Assembly (NCBI GenBank): GCA_964537965.1
Contig: CAZIDB010000056.1
Coordinates: 1-24,283 of the forward strand
Reading direction: 5' to 3'
DNA: 24,283 nt
Source of the DNA: SURF-24 sp964537965
Lineage (GTDB): Bacteria; Bacteroidota; Ignavibacteria; Ignavibacteriales; SURF-24
The first letter of the stretch is position 1; each line of letters starts with the position of its first letter. Below are positions 14,865 to 23,402 of the stretch, piece by piece. The translations under genes and the position numbers were made by a program. Under the pieces are notes generated by a model, which worked only from the letters and a program-made list of their open reading frames with translations, was not told the DNA's origin and did not search any database.

Positions 14865-14882
14865 CAAAAGATTTTTTGTATA
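14861..14882. promoter_or_regulatory. Operator-like palindrome at the acyl-CoA dehydrogenase promoter
   Basis: A 22-bp palindrome with one central mismatch: arms TATACAAAA (14861-14869) and TTTTGTATA (14874-14882) around GATT. It overlaps the predicted -7 box and extends towards -35, the usual place for a repressor site. Such dyads are bound by dimeric regulators; which one is not known. No regulator gene lies in this window. Confidence 0.5.
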
Positions 14883-14919
14883 GATAGACAGTGGTAAGAA
14901 AAAAATCTTTAGTTGAAAA

Positions 14920-14973
14920 AAATGTTGATTCATCTTACATTAAATTATTCTTTGTTTTGTTGAATCAACATTT
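14920..14973 (-). terminator. Long-loop inverted repeat after the SDR gene, possible terminator
   Basis: A perfect 13-bp inverted repeat, AAATGTTGATTCA (14920-14932) and TGAATCAACATTT (14961-14973), separated by 28 nt. On the minus strand the second arm runs into seven T residues (14922-14916), as in an intrinsic terminator, though the loop is unusually long. It lies 23 nt past the SDR stop codon, so it could end the dut-dnaE-SDR transcript. Confidence 0.5.
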
Positions 14974-14996
14974 AAAATTATTTAAATGAACCGTAA

Positions 14997-15845
14997 TTAT
15001 TTGTAAAAGCCTTTGCTTATTTTCTCACCTGTATAGTTAACAATATATTCTCCACCGTCAACGCCAATAACATTTCCGGAAATCCAGCTTGCGCTGTCTT
15101 CGCATAAGAGAGCTATAGCTTTTGCAACATCTTCAGGTAGAGTTAATCTTCCGCCGGGATTTTTTGCTTTGGCAGATTCAAGCATTTTATCAGAGCCGGG
15201 TATTTTTTTTAACGCAGGCGTATCCGTAACTCCGGCCATAATTGCATTAGCAGTTACTTTCATAAAACCAAGCTCAACAGAAATTTGCCTGATGTGAGAT
15301 TCAAGTGCAGCCTTTGCAGCAGAAACAGCACCGTATGATGGTATTACTGTTTGAGAACCGGCGCTTGTTAATGCGAAAATTCTTCCACCCTCTGCAAGAA
15401 GATTTTTAAAGACAAGTTCCTGAGTCCAGTAAACAAGGCTGTGAGCCATTACATCTAAAGTCATGGTCATCTGTGCCTGTGAAATTACATCCTGTGCTGT
15501 TTTACCGAAATATGGTTTCAATGCACCGAAGGCTAATGAGTGGATGAGAACTTTAATCTTGGGGTGTTCTTTATCGGCATCAAATCTTTCCCGGATTTCA
15601 TCAAGAACTTCTTCACGCTTAATTGGGTCTGCAGCATTAATATTAAAGAATACGGCATGCTGACCAAGCTTTTCAATTTTTTTAATTATCTGAACAACAT
15701 TAGGCATTGTTATCTGTCTATCCAGATGAACGCCAAAAATATTATAACCATGTTTTGCAAGTTCAACAGCAGCAGCGCCGCCGAAACCGCTTGATGCACC
15801 AAGTATTAATGCCCAGGGTTTATTGTGTATAACTTTGTGTTCCAA
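14997..15845 (-). CDS. SDR-family reductase, probably an enoyl-ACP-reductase-like enzyme, TTG start
   Basis: 282 residues. Rossmann glycine motif GASSGFG (16-22), 'IHSLAFGALKPYFG' (101-114), and a C-terminal block 'GRLTLPEDVAKAIALLCEDS' and 'WISGNVIGVDGG'. The catalytic Tyr171 and Lys178 are six residues apart (Y-x6-K), the spacing of FabI/FabL enoyl-ACP reductases rather than the Y-x3-K of classical SDRs. However, the extra Tyr that FabI has ten residues earlier is Ser161 here, so the substrate is uncertain. If an enoyl-ACP reductase, it does the last step of each fatty-acid elongation cycle with NAD(P)H. The start codon is TTG at 15843-15845 with GAGGG 6 nt before it; no ATG fits before the glycine motif. 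It follows dnaE after 69 bp. SDR membership is nearly certain; enoyl reduction is likely but not shown. Confidence 0.85.
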   Translation of the reverse strand: MEHKVIHNKPWALILGASSGFGGAAAVELAKHGYNIFGVHLDRQITMPNVVQIIKKIEKLGQHAVFFNINAADPIKREEVLDEIRERFDADKEHPKIKVLIHSLAFGALKPYFGKTAQDVISQAQMTMTLDVMAHSLVYWTQELVFKNLLAEGGRIFALTSAGSQTVIPSYGAVSAAKAALESHIRQISVELGFMKVTANAIMAGVTDTPALKKIPGSDKMLESAKAKNPGGRLTLPEDVAKAIALLCEDSASWISGNVIGVDGGEYIVNYTGEKISKGFYK

Positions 15846-15851
15846 TTGATT

Positions 15852-15856
15852 CCCTC
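15852..15856 (-). promoter_or_regulatory. Ribosome binding site supporting the TTG start of the SDR gene
   Basis: GAGGG on the minus strand, 6 nt before the TTG at 15845-15843. The next Met in frame is beyond the nucleotide-binding motif and would remove it. Confidence 0.65.
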
Positions 15857-15914
15857 TTTTATTTTAAAATTGCGAGAAATAATACAAAATTCGATTTTTT
15901 AATCCAAACTATCC

Positions 15915-18900
15915 TTACGTGCACAGAAGGATGTTTTCTTCACCTATAATTTTTTTCAATGCGATTAAAAGCTCATCATTAATTGCAACCCTATATTCTT
16001 TAAGGTAAAAAGATCTTGGCTTCGAACCATTTTCATTCACCTGTAAAATTACAGGAACCTGACCTGTATGTTTTGCAAATAACAGTTTAAAACTTTGAAT
16101 TAGTTCCGGATTCTTCTGATCATTATCCAAAATTATTTTTATACTTCTTGTAAGCTGAGGTTTAACTGATTCGACATCTGTAACGGAATCAATATGAAGT
16201 TTAATTGAATCACCGCTTGATTCAGGTTTTCCTACAACCATAACACAAGCTTCCTCTTTAAGATAACCCCCGCTTTTTTCATATGTCGAACCGAACATCA
16301 GACATTCGCAGGAGCCGGAAAAATCATCAAGCGTAAAGAAAGCCATCGTTTTACCGGAACGATCAATTTTAGTTTTGAGATCTGTAATAACTCCAATAGC
16401 CCGCACTGTTTCCACTTCTTCAAGAAGTTCCGGTTCTCCAAGGTGAACAGTTGCAAAAGATCTGTATTCCAGTTCATATTTTGCAAGCGGATGATTTGTT
16501 AAATAGAAACCAAGCACTTCCCTTTCTTTTGAAAGTTCTTCCTGAGAAGTCCAGTTTTGAATTCCGTTCAGTTCAGGTTCTTTAATTTCAAGTGAAGAAG
16601 AATCCGAACCTCCAAATAGACTAGTGGAAATTGACAAAGATGAGTTATGAACCTTAGTGCCGAACTCGAGCGCTGTTTCCACCGATGCAAAGTTTTGTGC
16701 CCGCGTCCCTTTTAATTTATCCAAAGCACCGGCAAGAATTAATCCTTCAAGAGTTCTTTTATTTACAATCCTGGTATCAACGTTTGAACAGAAATCAAAA
16801 ATGCTTGAGAAATTTCTGCCAAGCTTTTCTCTTGAACGTTTTATTTCTTCTACTGCATTAACTCCAACGTTTTTAATGGCGCACATACCAAAAATAATTT
16901 TTTCGTTAACTACGTTGAAAAAAACATTAGGAATATTTATGTCCGGAGGTAATACTTCTATTTTTTGTTTACGGCATTCATCAAGTAATGTAGTTACTTT
17001 GGTTTTATCAGTGAACTCGTTGGTTAGGTTGGCGGCTAAAAATTCTGCCGGGTAATGGGCTTTAAGATAAGCTGTTTGAAATGCAATAATGCTGTATGCA
17101 ACGGAATGGCTTTTATTGAATCCATAGTTAGCAAATTTATCAATTGCGTCAAAAATTTCCGAAGCAGTTTTTTCCGGAATTCCGTTCTCTGTTGCTCCTG
17201 AAACAAATTTTACTTTCTGCTGCTGCATTGCAAGCAAATCTTTTTTACCCATCGCTCTGCGTAATATATCCGCTTCAGCAAGACTCATTCCTGCAACCCG
17301 GTTGGCTATCTGGATAACCTGTTCCTGGTAGACAATTATTCCATACGTCTCCTTAAGTATTGGTTCGAGCACAGGATGAAGATATTCAACTTTAGCCTGC
17401 CCATGCTTTCTTTTAATAAAATCATCTATAAATTCCATTGGCCCCGGACGGTACAGAGCATTCATTGCAGAAAGATCATGAATTGAAGTAGGTTTAAGCT
17501 TTTTTAAGTACTCGCGCATTGGACCGGATTCAAACTGAAATACTGCAGTCGTTTGACCTTTGGAAAAAAGCTGGTAAGTTTTTTCATCATCAACAGAAAT
17601 TTTATCAATATCGATTGTTACGCCATGATTTTTCTTAACCAAATCAATTGCATCGCAGATAATTGTAAGAGTGCGTAAGCCAAGAAAATCCATCTTGAGC
17701 AAACCAACTGCATCAAGTTCTTTCATATTGAACTGAGTAACAATATCACCATCGCTTCCGCCGGGAGTAGCAAGCGGAACATAATCACTAACTTCACCGG
17801 GAGTAATAACAACGCCGGCAGCATGTTTGCTTGCATTCCTGTTCATTCCCTCCAGCACTTTAGCATATTTGATTAATTCTTTTATAACAGGATCATCAGA
17901 ATCGGCAACCCATTCAAGTTCGGGGACTTCATCCAATGCCTGTTGTATTGTATAAACCTTACCAAACTTAGACGGAATAAACTTTGTAATTTTATTTACA
18001 GTTGGAATAGGAATTTTAAGTACGCGTGCAACATCTCTTATTACCGCTTTGGAAGATAATTTATTGAATGTGATTATCTGGCTTACAGAGTTTTTCCCGT
18101 ATTTCTCTTTAACATAATCAATTACTTTCCCGCGCTTATCATCTGCAAAATCGACATCAATATCAGGCATGGTTTTACGCGCAGGGTTAAGGAAACGTTC
18201 GAACAACAAATCATATTTAAGCGGATCAACATTTGTAATTCCAAGACAGTAAGCAGCAAGACTTCCGGCAGCGCTTCCTCTTCCGGGTCCAACAGAAATT
18301 CCTCTTTGCTTTGCAGCGTTAATAAAATCTGCTACAATTAAAAAGTACCCGGAATACCCCATGCTTTTAATAACATCTAATTCATATTTAATTCTGTCAT
18401 CAAGGTCTTTTGTAATAGTTTTAAATTTATTGTTCAGTCCCTGCAAAGTTAGCTGTTCAAAATAATCATCAAGAGTTTTAGCTTCGGCATCTTCAGGTAT
18501 CGGGAACTGCGGATAAAGATGACCTTCAAACTCAAGATTGAAATCTATTTTATCATTTATCTCAAGAGTATTTTCAATTGCGCCTTTATAATTCTTAAAA
18601 AGTTTTATCATCTCTTCGGATGATTTAAAATAAATCTGATCGGTACCGTATCTTAAGTTATGATAATCTGCTTCGCCGGTTTTATCTCCAAGCAGAAGCA
18701 AAATGTTATGTGCATACGAATGTTCTTTTTCAATGTAATGACAATCATTTGTGGCTACGAGTTTTATACCTAATTCTTTGGCAATCTTCGGCATTCCTAA
18801 CAGAATATCTTTTTCCACTTCCATATTATGGTCCTGGATTTCAAGATAGAAATCCTCACCAAACATTTCTTTGAAAGTGCGCGCAGTTAATTTTGCTTTT

Positions 18901-19379
18901 TCATAATTGCCGTTTACAAGATCTGATGCAACAACCCCGCCCGCACAGGCAGACATACAAACCAAACCTTCTTTGTACTGTTCAAGTAATTCAAGATCGA
19001 TTCTTGGCCTGTAATAAAATCCTTCTGTATGTGCAAGTGAAGAAAGCTTAACAAGGTTTCTGTAACCTGCTTTATTCTTTGCAAGCAGGATAAGATGATT
19101 GTAGTGTTTTGATTTTCTTTTATCTGTAGGATCTCCGCCTCTCCTGTCGCGTCTGCTTCCATCCTTAACAATGTAAGCTTCCATTCCAATAATTGGCTTA
19201 ACACCCTTCTTCTTTGCAAGCTTAAAAAATTCTGTTGCTCCGTACATAACTCCATGGTCTGTCAACGCAACTGCCTGCATATTATTTTTAACTGCTGCCT
19301 CAACAAGACTTTCCACAGTACAGGCGCCATCCTGTAGACTGTAGTGTGTATGATTATGTAGATGTATAAAGTCGGACAT
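15915..19379 (-). CDS. dnaE: DNA polymerase III alpha subunit
   Basis: 1154 residues, close to the usual ~1160 of DnaE. The N-terminal PHP domain has 'HLHNHTHYSLQDG' and 'LTDHG'. The polymerase core has 'GPGRGSAAGSL' (364-374), 'PDIDVDF' with catalytic Asp408 and Asp410, and 'KMDFLGLRTL' with Asp564. A helix-hairpin-helix region and an OB-fold ('VRAIGVITDLKTKIDRSGKT', 'FFTLDDFSGSCECLMF') follow near the C-terminus. It is the replicative polymerase of the chromosomal replisome. All nine PHP positions that bind metal in exonuclease-active DnaE proteins appear kept (His8, His10, Asp17, His42, Glu67, His95, Cys145, Asp212, His214), so it may proofread itself. The ribosome site before the ATG is weak (AAGAG). 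It lies 122 bp downstream of dut and 69 bp upstream of the SDR gene. Confidence 0.98.
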   Translation of the reverse strand: MSDFIHLHNHTHYSLQDGACTVESLVEAAVKNNMQAVALTDHGVMYGATEFFKLAKKKGVKPIIGMEAYIVKDGSRRDRRGGDPTDKRKSKHYNHLILLAKNKAGYRNLVKLSSLAHTEGFYYRPRIDLELLEQYKEGLVCMSACAGGVVASDLVNGNYEKAKLTARTFKEMFGEDFYLEIQDHNMEVEKDILLGMPKIAKELGIKLVATNDCHYIEKEHSYAHNILLLLGDKTGEADYHNLRYGTDQIYFKSSEEMIKLFKNYKGAIENTLEINDKIDFNLEFEGHLYPQFPIPEDAEAKTLDDYFEQLTLQGLNNKFKTITKDLDDRIKYELDVIKSMGYSGYFLIVADFINAAKQRGISVGPGRGSAAGSLAAYCLGITNVDPLKYDLLFERFLNPARKTMPDIDVDFADDKRGKVIDYVKEKYGKNSVSQIITFNKLSSKAVIRDVARVLKIPIPTVNKITKFIPSKFGKVYTIQQALDEVPELEWVADSDDPVIKELIKYAKVLEGMNRNASKHAAGVVITPGEVSDYVPLATPGGSDGDIVTQFNMKELDAVGLLKMDFLGLRTLTIICDAIDLVKKNHGVTIDIDKISVDDEKTYQLFSKGQTTAVFQFESGPMREYLKKLKPTSIHDLSAMNALYRPGPMEFIDDFIKRKHGQAKVEYLHPVLEPILKETYGIIVYQEQVIQIANRVAGMSLAEADILRRAMGKKDLLAMQQQKVKFVSGATENGIPEKTASEIFDAIDKFANYGFNKSHSVAYSIIAFQTAYLKAHYPAEFLAANLTNEFTDKTKVTTLLDECRKQKIEVLPPDINIPNVFFNVVNEKIIFGMCAIKNVGVNAVEEIKRSREKLGRNFSSIFDFCSNVDTRIVNKRTLEGLILAGALDKLKGTRAQNFASVETALEFGTKVHNSSLSISTSLFGGSDSSSLEIKEPELNGIQNWTSQEELSKEREVLGFYLTNHPLAKYELEYRSFATVHLGEPELLEEVETVRAIGVITDLKTKIDRSGKTMAFFTLDDFSGSCECLMFGSTYEKSGGYLKEEACVMVVGKPESSGDSIKLHIDSVTDVESVKPQLTRSIKIILDNDQKNPELIQSFKLLFAKHTGQVPVILQVNENGSKPRSFYLKEYRVAINDELLIALKKIIGEENILLCT

Positions 19380-19501
19380 TAAAAACTCTTGTGAACTAAT
19401 TAAATAATAACCTGAGAAGCAAAGAAGAAATATTTAATCAAGCCTTGACTTAAAAATGGTTTTCAACTGTATATCAAATAGTATCAAAATATATTTTTCA
19501 G

Positions 19502-19960
19502 TTAATTTTTGCCGGTATGACCAAAACCGCCGATACCGCGCTTAGTGCTATTCAATTCTGCAGATTCAACCACATCCGCAAGATGAACTTTAGCAAGTAC
19601 TAACTGGGCAATCCTGTCACCTCTGTGAATAATAAAATCATTTTCGCTGAAGTTGAAAAGGATAATTTTTATTTCACCACGGTAATCAGAATCAATTGTG
19701 CCCGGAGAATTCAAAATTCCAATACCATTCTTAGCCGCTAATCCGCTTCTTGGTCTCACCTGTAATTCATAACCGGAAGGAATCTCAACCGAAAGATTTG
19801 TCGGGACTAATAAAAACTTTCCTGCGGTAATTGTTAATTCACTATCAACCGCAGCGCGAATATCCAATCCTGAACTTCCGGTTGTAGCATAAGCCGGCAG
19901 TTGAATATCATTAAATGAATTTGACAATCTTTTGAAATTAAGTGTTACAGAATCTTTCAT
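19502..19960 (-). CDS. dut: dUTP diphosphatase (dUTPase)
   Basis: 152 residues, typical of the trimeric dUTPase. All five family motifs are present in order: SSGLDIRAA (29-37), RPRSGLA (69-75), GTIDSDYRGEI (87-97, with Asp90 at the catalytic position), RGDRIAQL (113-120), and the glycine-rich C-terminal RGIGGFGHTG (141-150), which closes over the base. It cleaves dUTP to dUMP and pyrophosphate, keeping uracil out of DNA and feeding thymidylate synthesis. Placement just before dnaE fits a nucleotide/replication unit, though the 122-bp gap leaves co-transcription open. The ribosome site before the ATG is weak. Confidence 0.97.
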   Translation of the reverse strand: MKDSVTLNFKRLSNSFNDIQLPAYATTGSSGLDIRAAVDSELTITAGKFLLVPTNLSVEIPSGYELQVRPRSGLAAKNGIGILNSPGTIDSDYRGEIKIILFNFSENDFIIHRGDRIAQLVLAKVHLADVVESAELNSTKRGIGGFGHTGKN

Positions 19961-20108
19961 CGGCTTTCTTTAAAAATGAAGAAATGGCAGAATTTTTTTT
20001 CAAGGTTTTCTGTCGGCTAATTTAACTTCAACTTTATGTAAAATCAACTTGATTATTTAAAATTAATTTTTTTACCAGAATTCATATTTAAAAAGAAATG
20101 AGTAGTAT

Positions 20109-20133
20109 AAAAAAAAGCCGGAATGAATCCGGC
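20109..20133 (-). terminator. Intrinsic terminator after the tandem-domain T9SS cargo gene
   Basis: Stem GCCGGA (20117-20122) / TCCGGC (20128-20133) with a 5-nt loop, followed on the minus strand by eight T residues (20116-20109). It lies 11 nt past the stop codon. Confidence 0.88.
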
Positions 20134-20144
20134 CTTTATAATTT

Positions 20145-21587
20145 TTATCTAAGAAGAATCATTTTTTTTGTAAGTGAAGTCCCGTTAATAAATAGCGAAT
20201 AGAAATAGATACCTGATGATAGGTTATCTGAATTTATATTGATTTTATATTCACCGGCATTTAAGTATTCATTTAAAAGAGTTTTAACTTCGCGTCCGGC
20301 AGCGTCAAATAATTTAATTATTGCAAATCCATTTTCCATTAAACCAAAATTCACATAACAAGTTGGATTGAACGGGTTAGGATAATTCTGTGAAATAAAA
20401 TATCCGGAAGGTATCTCAGGTAGATTCATTCTTTCAACATTTGTAGCGGTTGATTTCCATAAAGTGATATTATCAACATAAACGTCAATTGGTTCGTTCG
20501 TATTTACCGGGCCAAAATCAATACAATAAATATCTTCGGTGGTAAATAACACTTCGGGATTTCCCCAACCAACAAGACTTAATGAATCCCATGGAATTTT
20601 CACATACATCCAATCGGAAGCAGGAATAAAATCATATTTAAAGAAATCATAATCCCTAAGTGTCTCAGCTTTTCGTTCTCTTATTCTTACTCTTAACGGT
20701 GTTGTTGAACCATTTTTGACAACGAAAGAAATACCATCGAAATTTTTAAGATCAGTAATTGACTGATCTTTCTTAAGATAACATTCACCTGCTCCATAAG
20801 AAGCGTACTGACCGGTTATATGAATTGAAGCTTTAGAATTATTGTAGGTGTCAAAGTCTTCAACTTCAAATCCCATAGTTGAAGTAGCATTACCGTCAGT
20901 TAAAACATTCCAGGCTCCACCCCAAAGGTTATTGAAGCTATCCGCATCTTCGAAGTCATCAAGCGTTAATGAATCACCTGAACTGATATCATTCCAGAAG
21001 TTGATATCATCAATAAATACATTAATATCATTTTTAGCCTGTACAGGACCAAAATCAATGCAATAAATATCTTCAGTAGTAAAAACAATTTCAGGATTCC
21101 CCCAGCCGCTAAGAGTTAATGAATCCCAGGGTATCTTATATTCTGTCCACTCGGAAGTTACAATAAAATCATATTTGAAATAGTCATAATCTCTAAGTGA
21201 TTCGGCTTTTTTTTCTCTGAGTCTTACTCTTATAGTATCAGTTGAATTTCCAGCCGACTTTGCAAAGAAAGAGATTCCGTCATATTGAAGATTTCTTGCT
21301 TCCTGGTTTAGGTTTAAATAACACTCGGCACCGCCCCAGCCGTTGAACATTCCCCAGACATGCAGAGCAACACTTGAATTATTATGTGTCTCAGTACCCG
21401 CCAGCTCAAATTGAATTGTAGTATTAGCGTCACCATCAGTAAGCAATCCCCAGGTGCCTCCCCATATTGCATTTGAATCATTGAAATCTTCAAAGTCATC
21501 AAATAAAAAATTAATTACATTATCTTGTCCGAATGAACAAGCTGTAAATAAAAGATAAAATAAGAAAGCAAAGAAAATGTTTTTCAT
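20145..21587 (-). CDS. Secreted T9SS cargo with two tandem carbohydrate-binding-like domains
   Basis: 480 residues. Signal peptide MKNIFFAFLFYLLFTACSFG|Q; FTAC inside it is a poor lipobox, so lipidation is possible but less likely. Two copies of a ~180-residue beta-rich domain follow, from about residue 28 and residue 209. Each begins 'DDFED...WGG.W..LTDG' and contains 'RE(K/R)KAE(S/T)LRDYD(Y/F)FKYDF', 'IPWDSL.L.GWGNPE' and 'FTTEDIYCIDFGPV'. The fold resembles CBM11/galactose-binding-like domains, so sugar or glycan binding is plausible; no catalytic domain is present. The last ~85 residues are a T9SS type A sorting domain ('YFISQNYPNPFNPTCYVNFG', 'KLFDAAGREVKTL', 'SSGIYFYSL', 'TKKMILLR'). 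A strong GGGAGGAA ribosome site precedes the ATG. It probably forms a single-gene unit ended by the terminator after it. Confidence 0.88.
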   Translation of the reverse strand: MKNIFFAFLFYLLFTACSFGQDNVINFLFDDFEDFNDSNAIWGGTWGLLTDGDANTTIQFELAGTETHNNSSVALHVWGMFNGWGGAECYLNLNQEARNLQYDGISFFAKSAGNSTDTIRVRLREKKAESLRDYDYFKYDFIVTSEWTEYKIPWDSLTLSGWGNPEIVFTTEDIYCIDFGPVQAKNDINVFIDDINFWNDISSGDSLTLDDFEDADSFNNLWGGAWNVLTDGNATSTMGFEVEDFDTYNNSKASIHITGQYASYGAGECYLKKDQSITDLKNFDGISFVVKNGSTTPLRVRIRERKAETLRDYDFFKYDFIPASDWMYVKIPWDSLSLVGWGNPEVLFTTEDIYCIDFGPVNTNEPIDVYVDNITLWKSTATNVERMNLPEIPSGYFISQNYPNPFNPTCYVNFGLMENGFAIIKLFDAAGREVKTLLNEYLNAGEYKININSDNLSSGIYFYSLFINGTSLTKKMILLR

Positions 21588-21795
21588 TGAGTTCCTCCCT
21601 AAATATTAGATTAATGTTTGTTTAGTTTAACTTGCCGTTTTTAATATTTGATGGCAATTATTACTTATTGAAATCGATAAACGAAATTCGCTTAACATTT
21701 TAAGGGATGAATTTCAAGCTTTCAATGAAAAATATTTATTAAAAATCAGGTAAAATATTTCTTGCTTTTAATTAAAAAATAGTTATTGAACTTAA

Positions 21796-21811
21796 AATTG
21801 ATTTCTCAATT
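21796..21811 (-). terminator. Weak hairpin after the flippase gene
   Basis: Stem AATTGA (21796-21801) / TCAATT (21806-21811); the minus-strand RNA has a GAAA tetraloop and is followed by TTTAAG. It is AT-only apart from one pair, about 60 nt past the flippase stop. The 286-bp gap that holds it (21588-21873) otherwise shows only AT-rich sequence with no convincing promoter or gene. Confidence 0.3.
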
Positions 21812-21873
21812 CAGGCATTCACCTTAAATAAAGTTTTCTATGATGGGATTTTTTGTAAGATATGTTTTGAAAT

Positions 21874-23370
21874 CTAATCGACAGTGCTTTCAATATTTGC
21901 TAATGATTTATCACTACTTTTTCCCCTGAAGCGTAACATTGACATTATATTTTTCAACTCTGTAACTCTTATAAGTTTGAAAATATATAAGACGGACAAG
22001 AAGAAAATAAGCAGGATAAGTTTGTATAAAATATTTCCCTGGGCAAAAAGATAATACGGAATTCCAACAAGCAGCAGTGAAACGAAGATTAAAATAATCT
22101 TTTTATTCTCATATATAATCGGGTAGAATTTTTGAGAAACAAAATATAAACCACCGGCCATTACAATGTAACTTGCAAGCGTTGCGTATGCGGCGCCCAT
22201 TATTCCCCAGGTTGGGATTAAAAGATAATTAAACACAACATTTACAAGCGCCCCGGCTCCAGTAACATAAGGAATATATTTCGTCTTGCCTTCAATAAAA
22301 ATTCCTGCCGTAAAATTTATGTAAATGCCGTTGAAAAGATAAGCAAGTAAAATTACAGGGATAATATTCAGGCCAATCCAAAAATCAGGATGAATAATTG
22401 TCCGGTTAAAAATCTTAATCTTCACAAGGTCATCAATGAACAGCGAAAGAAGTACAAGAACAACGCTTCCTATCAATACAAAATAGGTCAATACTTTGGA
22501 AAACATTTCCTTTGCATTTTTTTCTTTGGCATTATTAAGAAAGAACGGTTGCCATGCATACTGAAACATCGAAACAAACAACATCATAAAAATACCAAGC
22601 TTGTAATTTTGCGAATAGATGCCGACCGTACTTTCGTCTGTTAAGCTTTGCAGAATTGGACGGTTAACAACCTGAATTATCATGGATGCAAGTCCTGCCG
22701 GCAGGTAAGGGATTCCAAACTTTAACAAGTCTTTCAACAATTCAGATTTAATTCTGAATTTGATATTCCTGATTATTTCATAAGACAATGCAACGACGGA
22801 AAATACTGATGCTGCAAGGTTACTAATGAATACAGCTTCCAGGCCCATTCCATATTTAAGAATTAAAACTAAGTTTAACGAAACGTTAATAATAATGTTA
22901 ATGGTTTTTATGAGTGCGAATTTTTTTGCTTTCCGGATTAAACGCAAATAAGCGAATGGTATCATCGAGATTGCATCAAAGAACAGAATAATTCCGGAAT
23001 AAATTATTAATTTGGAAAACCTCGGCTGCAGATCAATCATTACAGCAAAATCTTTGCTGAACATCAGAATAATTAAAGATAATATTGAAGATGTTATAAC
23101 AACGAAAAGGAATGATGTTGAGAAAACCGAACCCGGATTTTTTTCATCTTTAACCGAAGCAAACTTTAAATAAGCGGAATCCATTCCATACAAATAAATG
23201 ATATTGAAAAAGGCAATGTACACATAGACAATTGCCATCACTCCATTATCTGATGTCGAAAAAACATGTGTGTAAAAAGGAACGAGCAAAAAATTCAGGA
23301 AGCGGCTTAGTATAGTACTTATTCCGTATATGGCTGTATCTTTTGTAAGCTCTTTTAGTTTTTCTTTCAT
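21874..23370 (-). CDS. Wzx/MATE-type oligosaccharide flippase
   Basis: 498 residues of almost continuous membrane helices, about 12-14 by eye. It opens with 'ELTKDTAIYGISTILSRFLN' and 'PFYTHVFSTSDNGVMAIVY', the usual N-terminus of the polysaccharide-biosynthesis (RfbX/Wzx) branch of the MATE/MOP superfamily. Length and layout fit an exporter that flips undecaprenyl-linked oligosaccharide across the inner membrane for O-antigen, capsule or exopolysaccharide. No glycosyltransferase gene lies beside it, so the glycan cannot be named. It starts 32 bp after nadC with no visible ribosome site and is probably co-transcribed with it. The C-terminus ends in a short basic/Ser-rich cytoplasmic tail. Confidence 0.92.
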   Translation of the reverse strand: MKEKLKELTKDTAIYGISTILSRFLNFLLVPFYTHVFSTSDNGVMAIVYVYIAFFNIIYLYGMDSAYLKFASVKDEKNPGSVFSTSFLFVVITSSILSLIILMFSKDFAVMIDLQPRFSKLIIYSGIILFFDAISMIPFAYLRLIRKAKKFALIKTINIIINVSLNLVLILKYGMGLEAVFISNLAASVFSVVALSYEIIRNIKFRIKSELLKDLLKFGIPYLPAGLASMIIQVVNRPILQSLTDESTVGIYSQNYKLGIFMMLFVSMFQYAWQPFFLNNAKEKNAKEMFSKVLTYFVLIGSVVLVLLSLFIDDLVKIKIFNRTIIHPDFWIGLNIIPVILLAYLFNGIYINFTAGIFIEGKTKYIPYVTGAGALVNVVFNYLLIPTWGIMGAAYATLASYIVMAGGLYFVSQKFYPIIYENKKIILIFVSLLLVGIPYYLFAQGNILYKLILLIFFLSVLYIFKLIRVTELKNIMSMLRFRGKSSDKSLANIESTVD

Positions 23371-23402
23371 ATTATTTTTTAGCAGGCCGCCGGGTAAATT
23401 TA

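Noticed and set aside
16657..17055. + strand frame of 132 codons inside dnaE
   Set aside because: Antisense shadow of a firmly identified gene; no recognisable protein features.
21572..21587. FTAC in the signal peptide of the tandem-domain T9SS cargo, considered as a lipobox at residues 14-17
   Set aside because: Phe at -3 is unusual, and a normal signal-peptidase I site follows (SFG|Q); type A T9SS cargos are usually not lipidated at the N-terminus.
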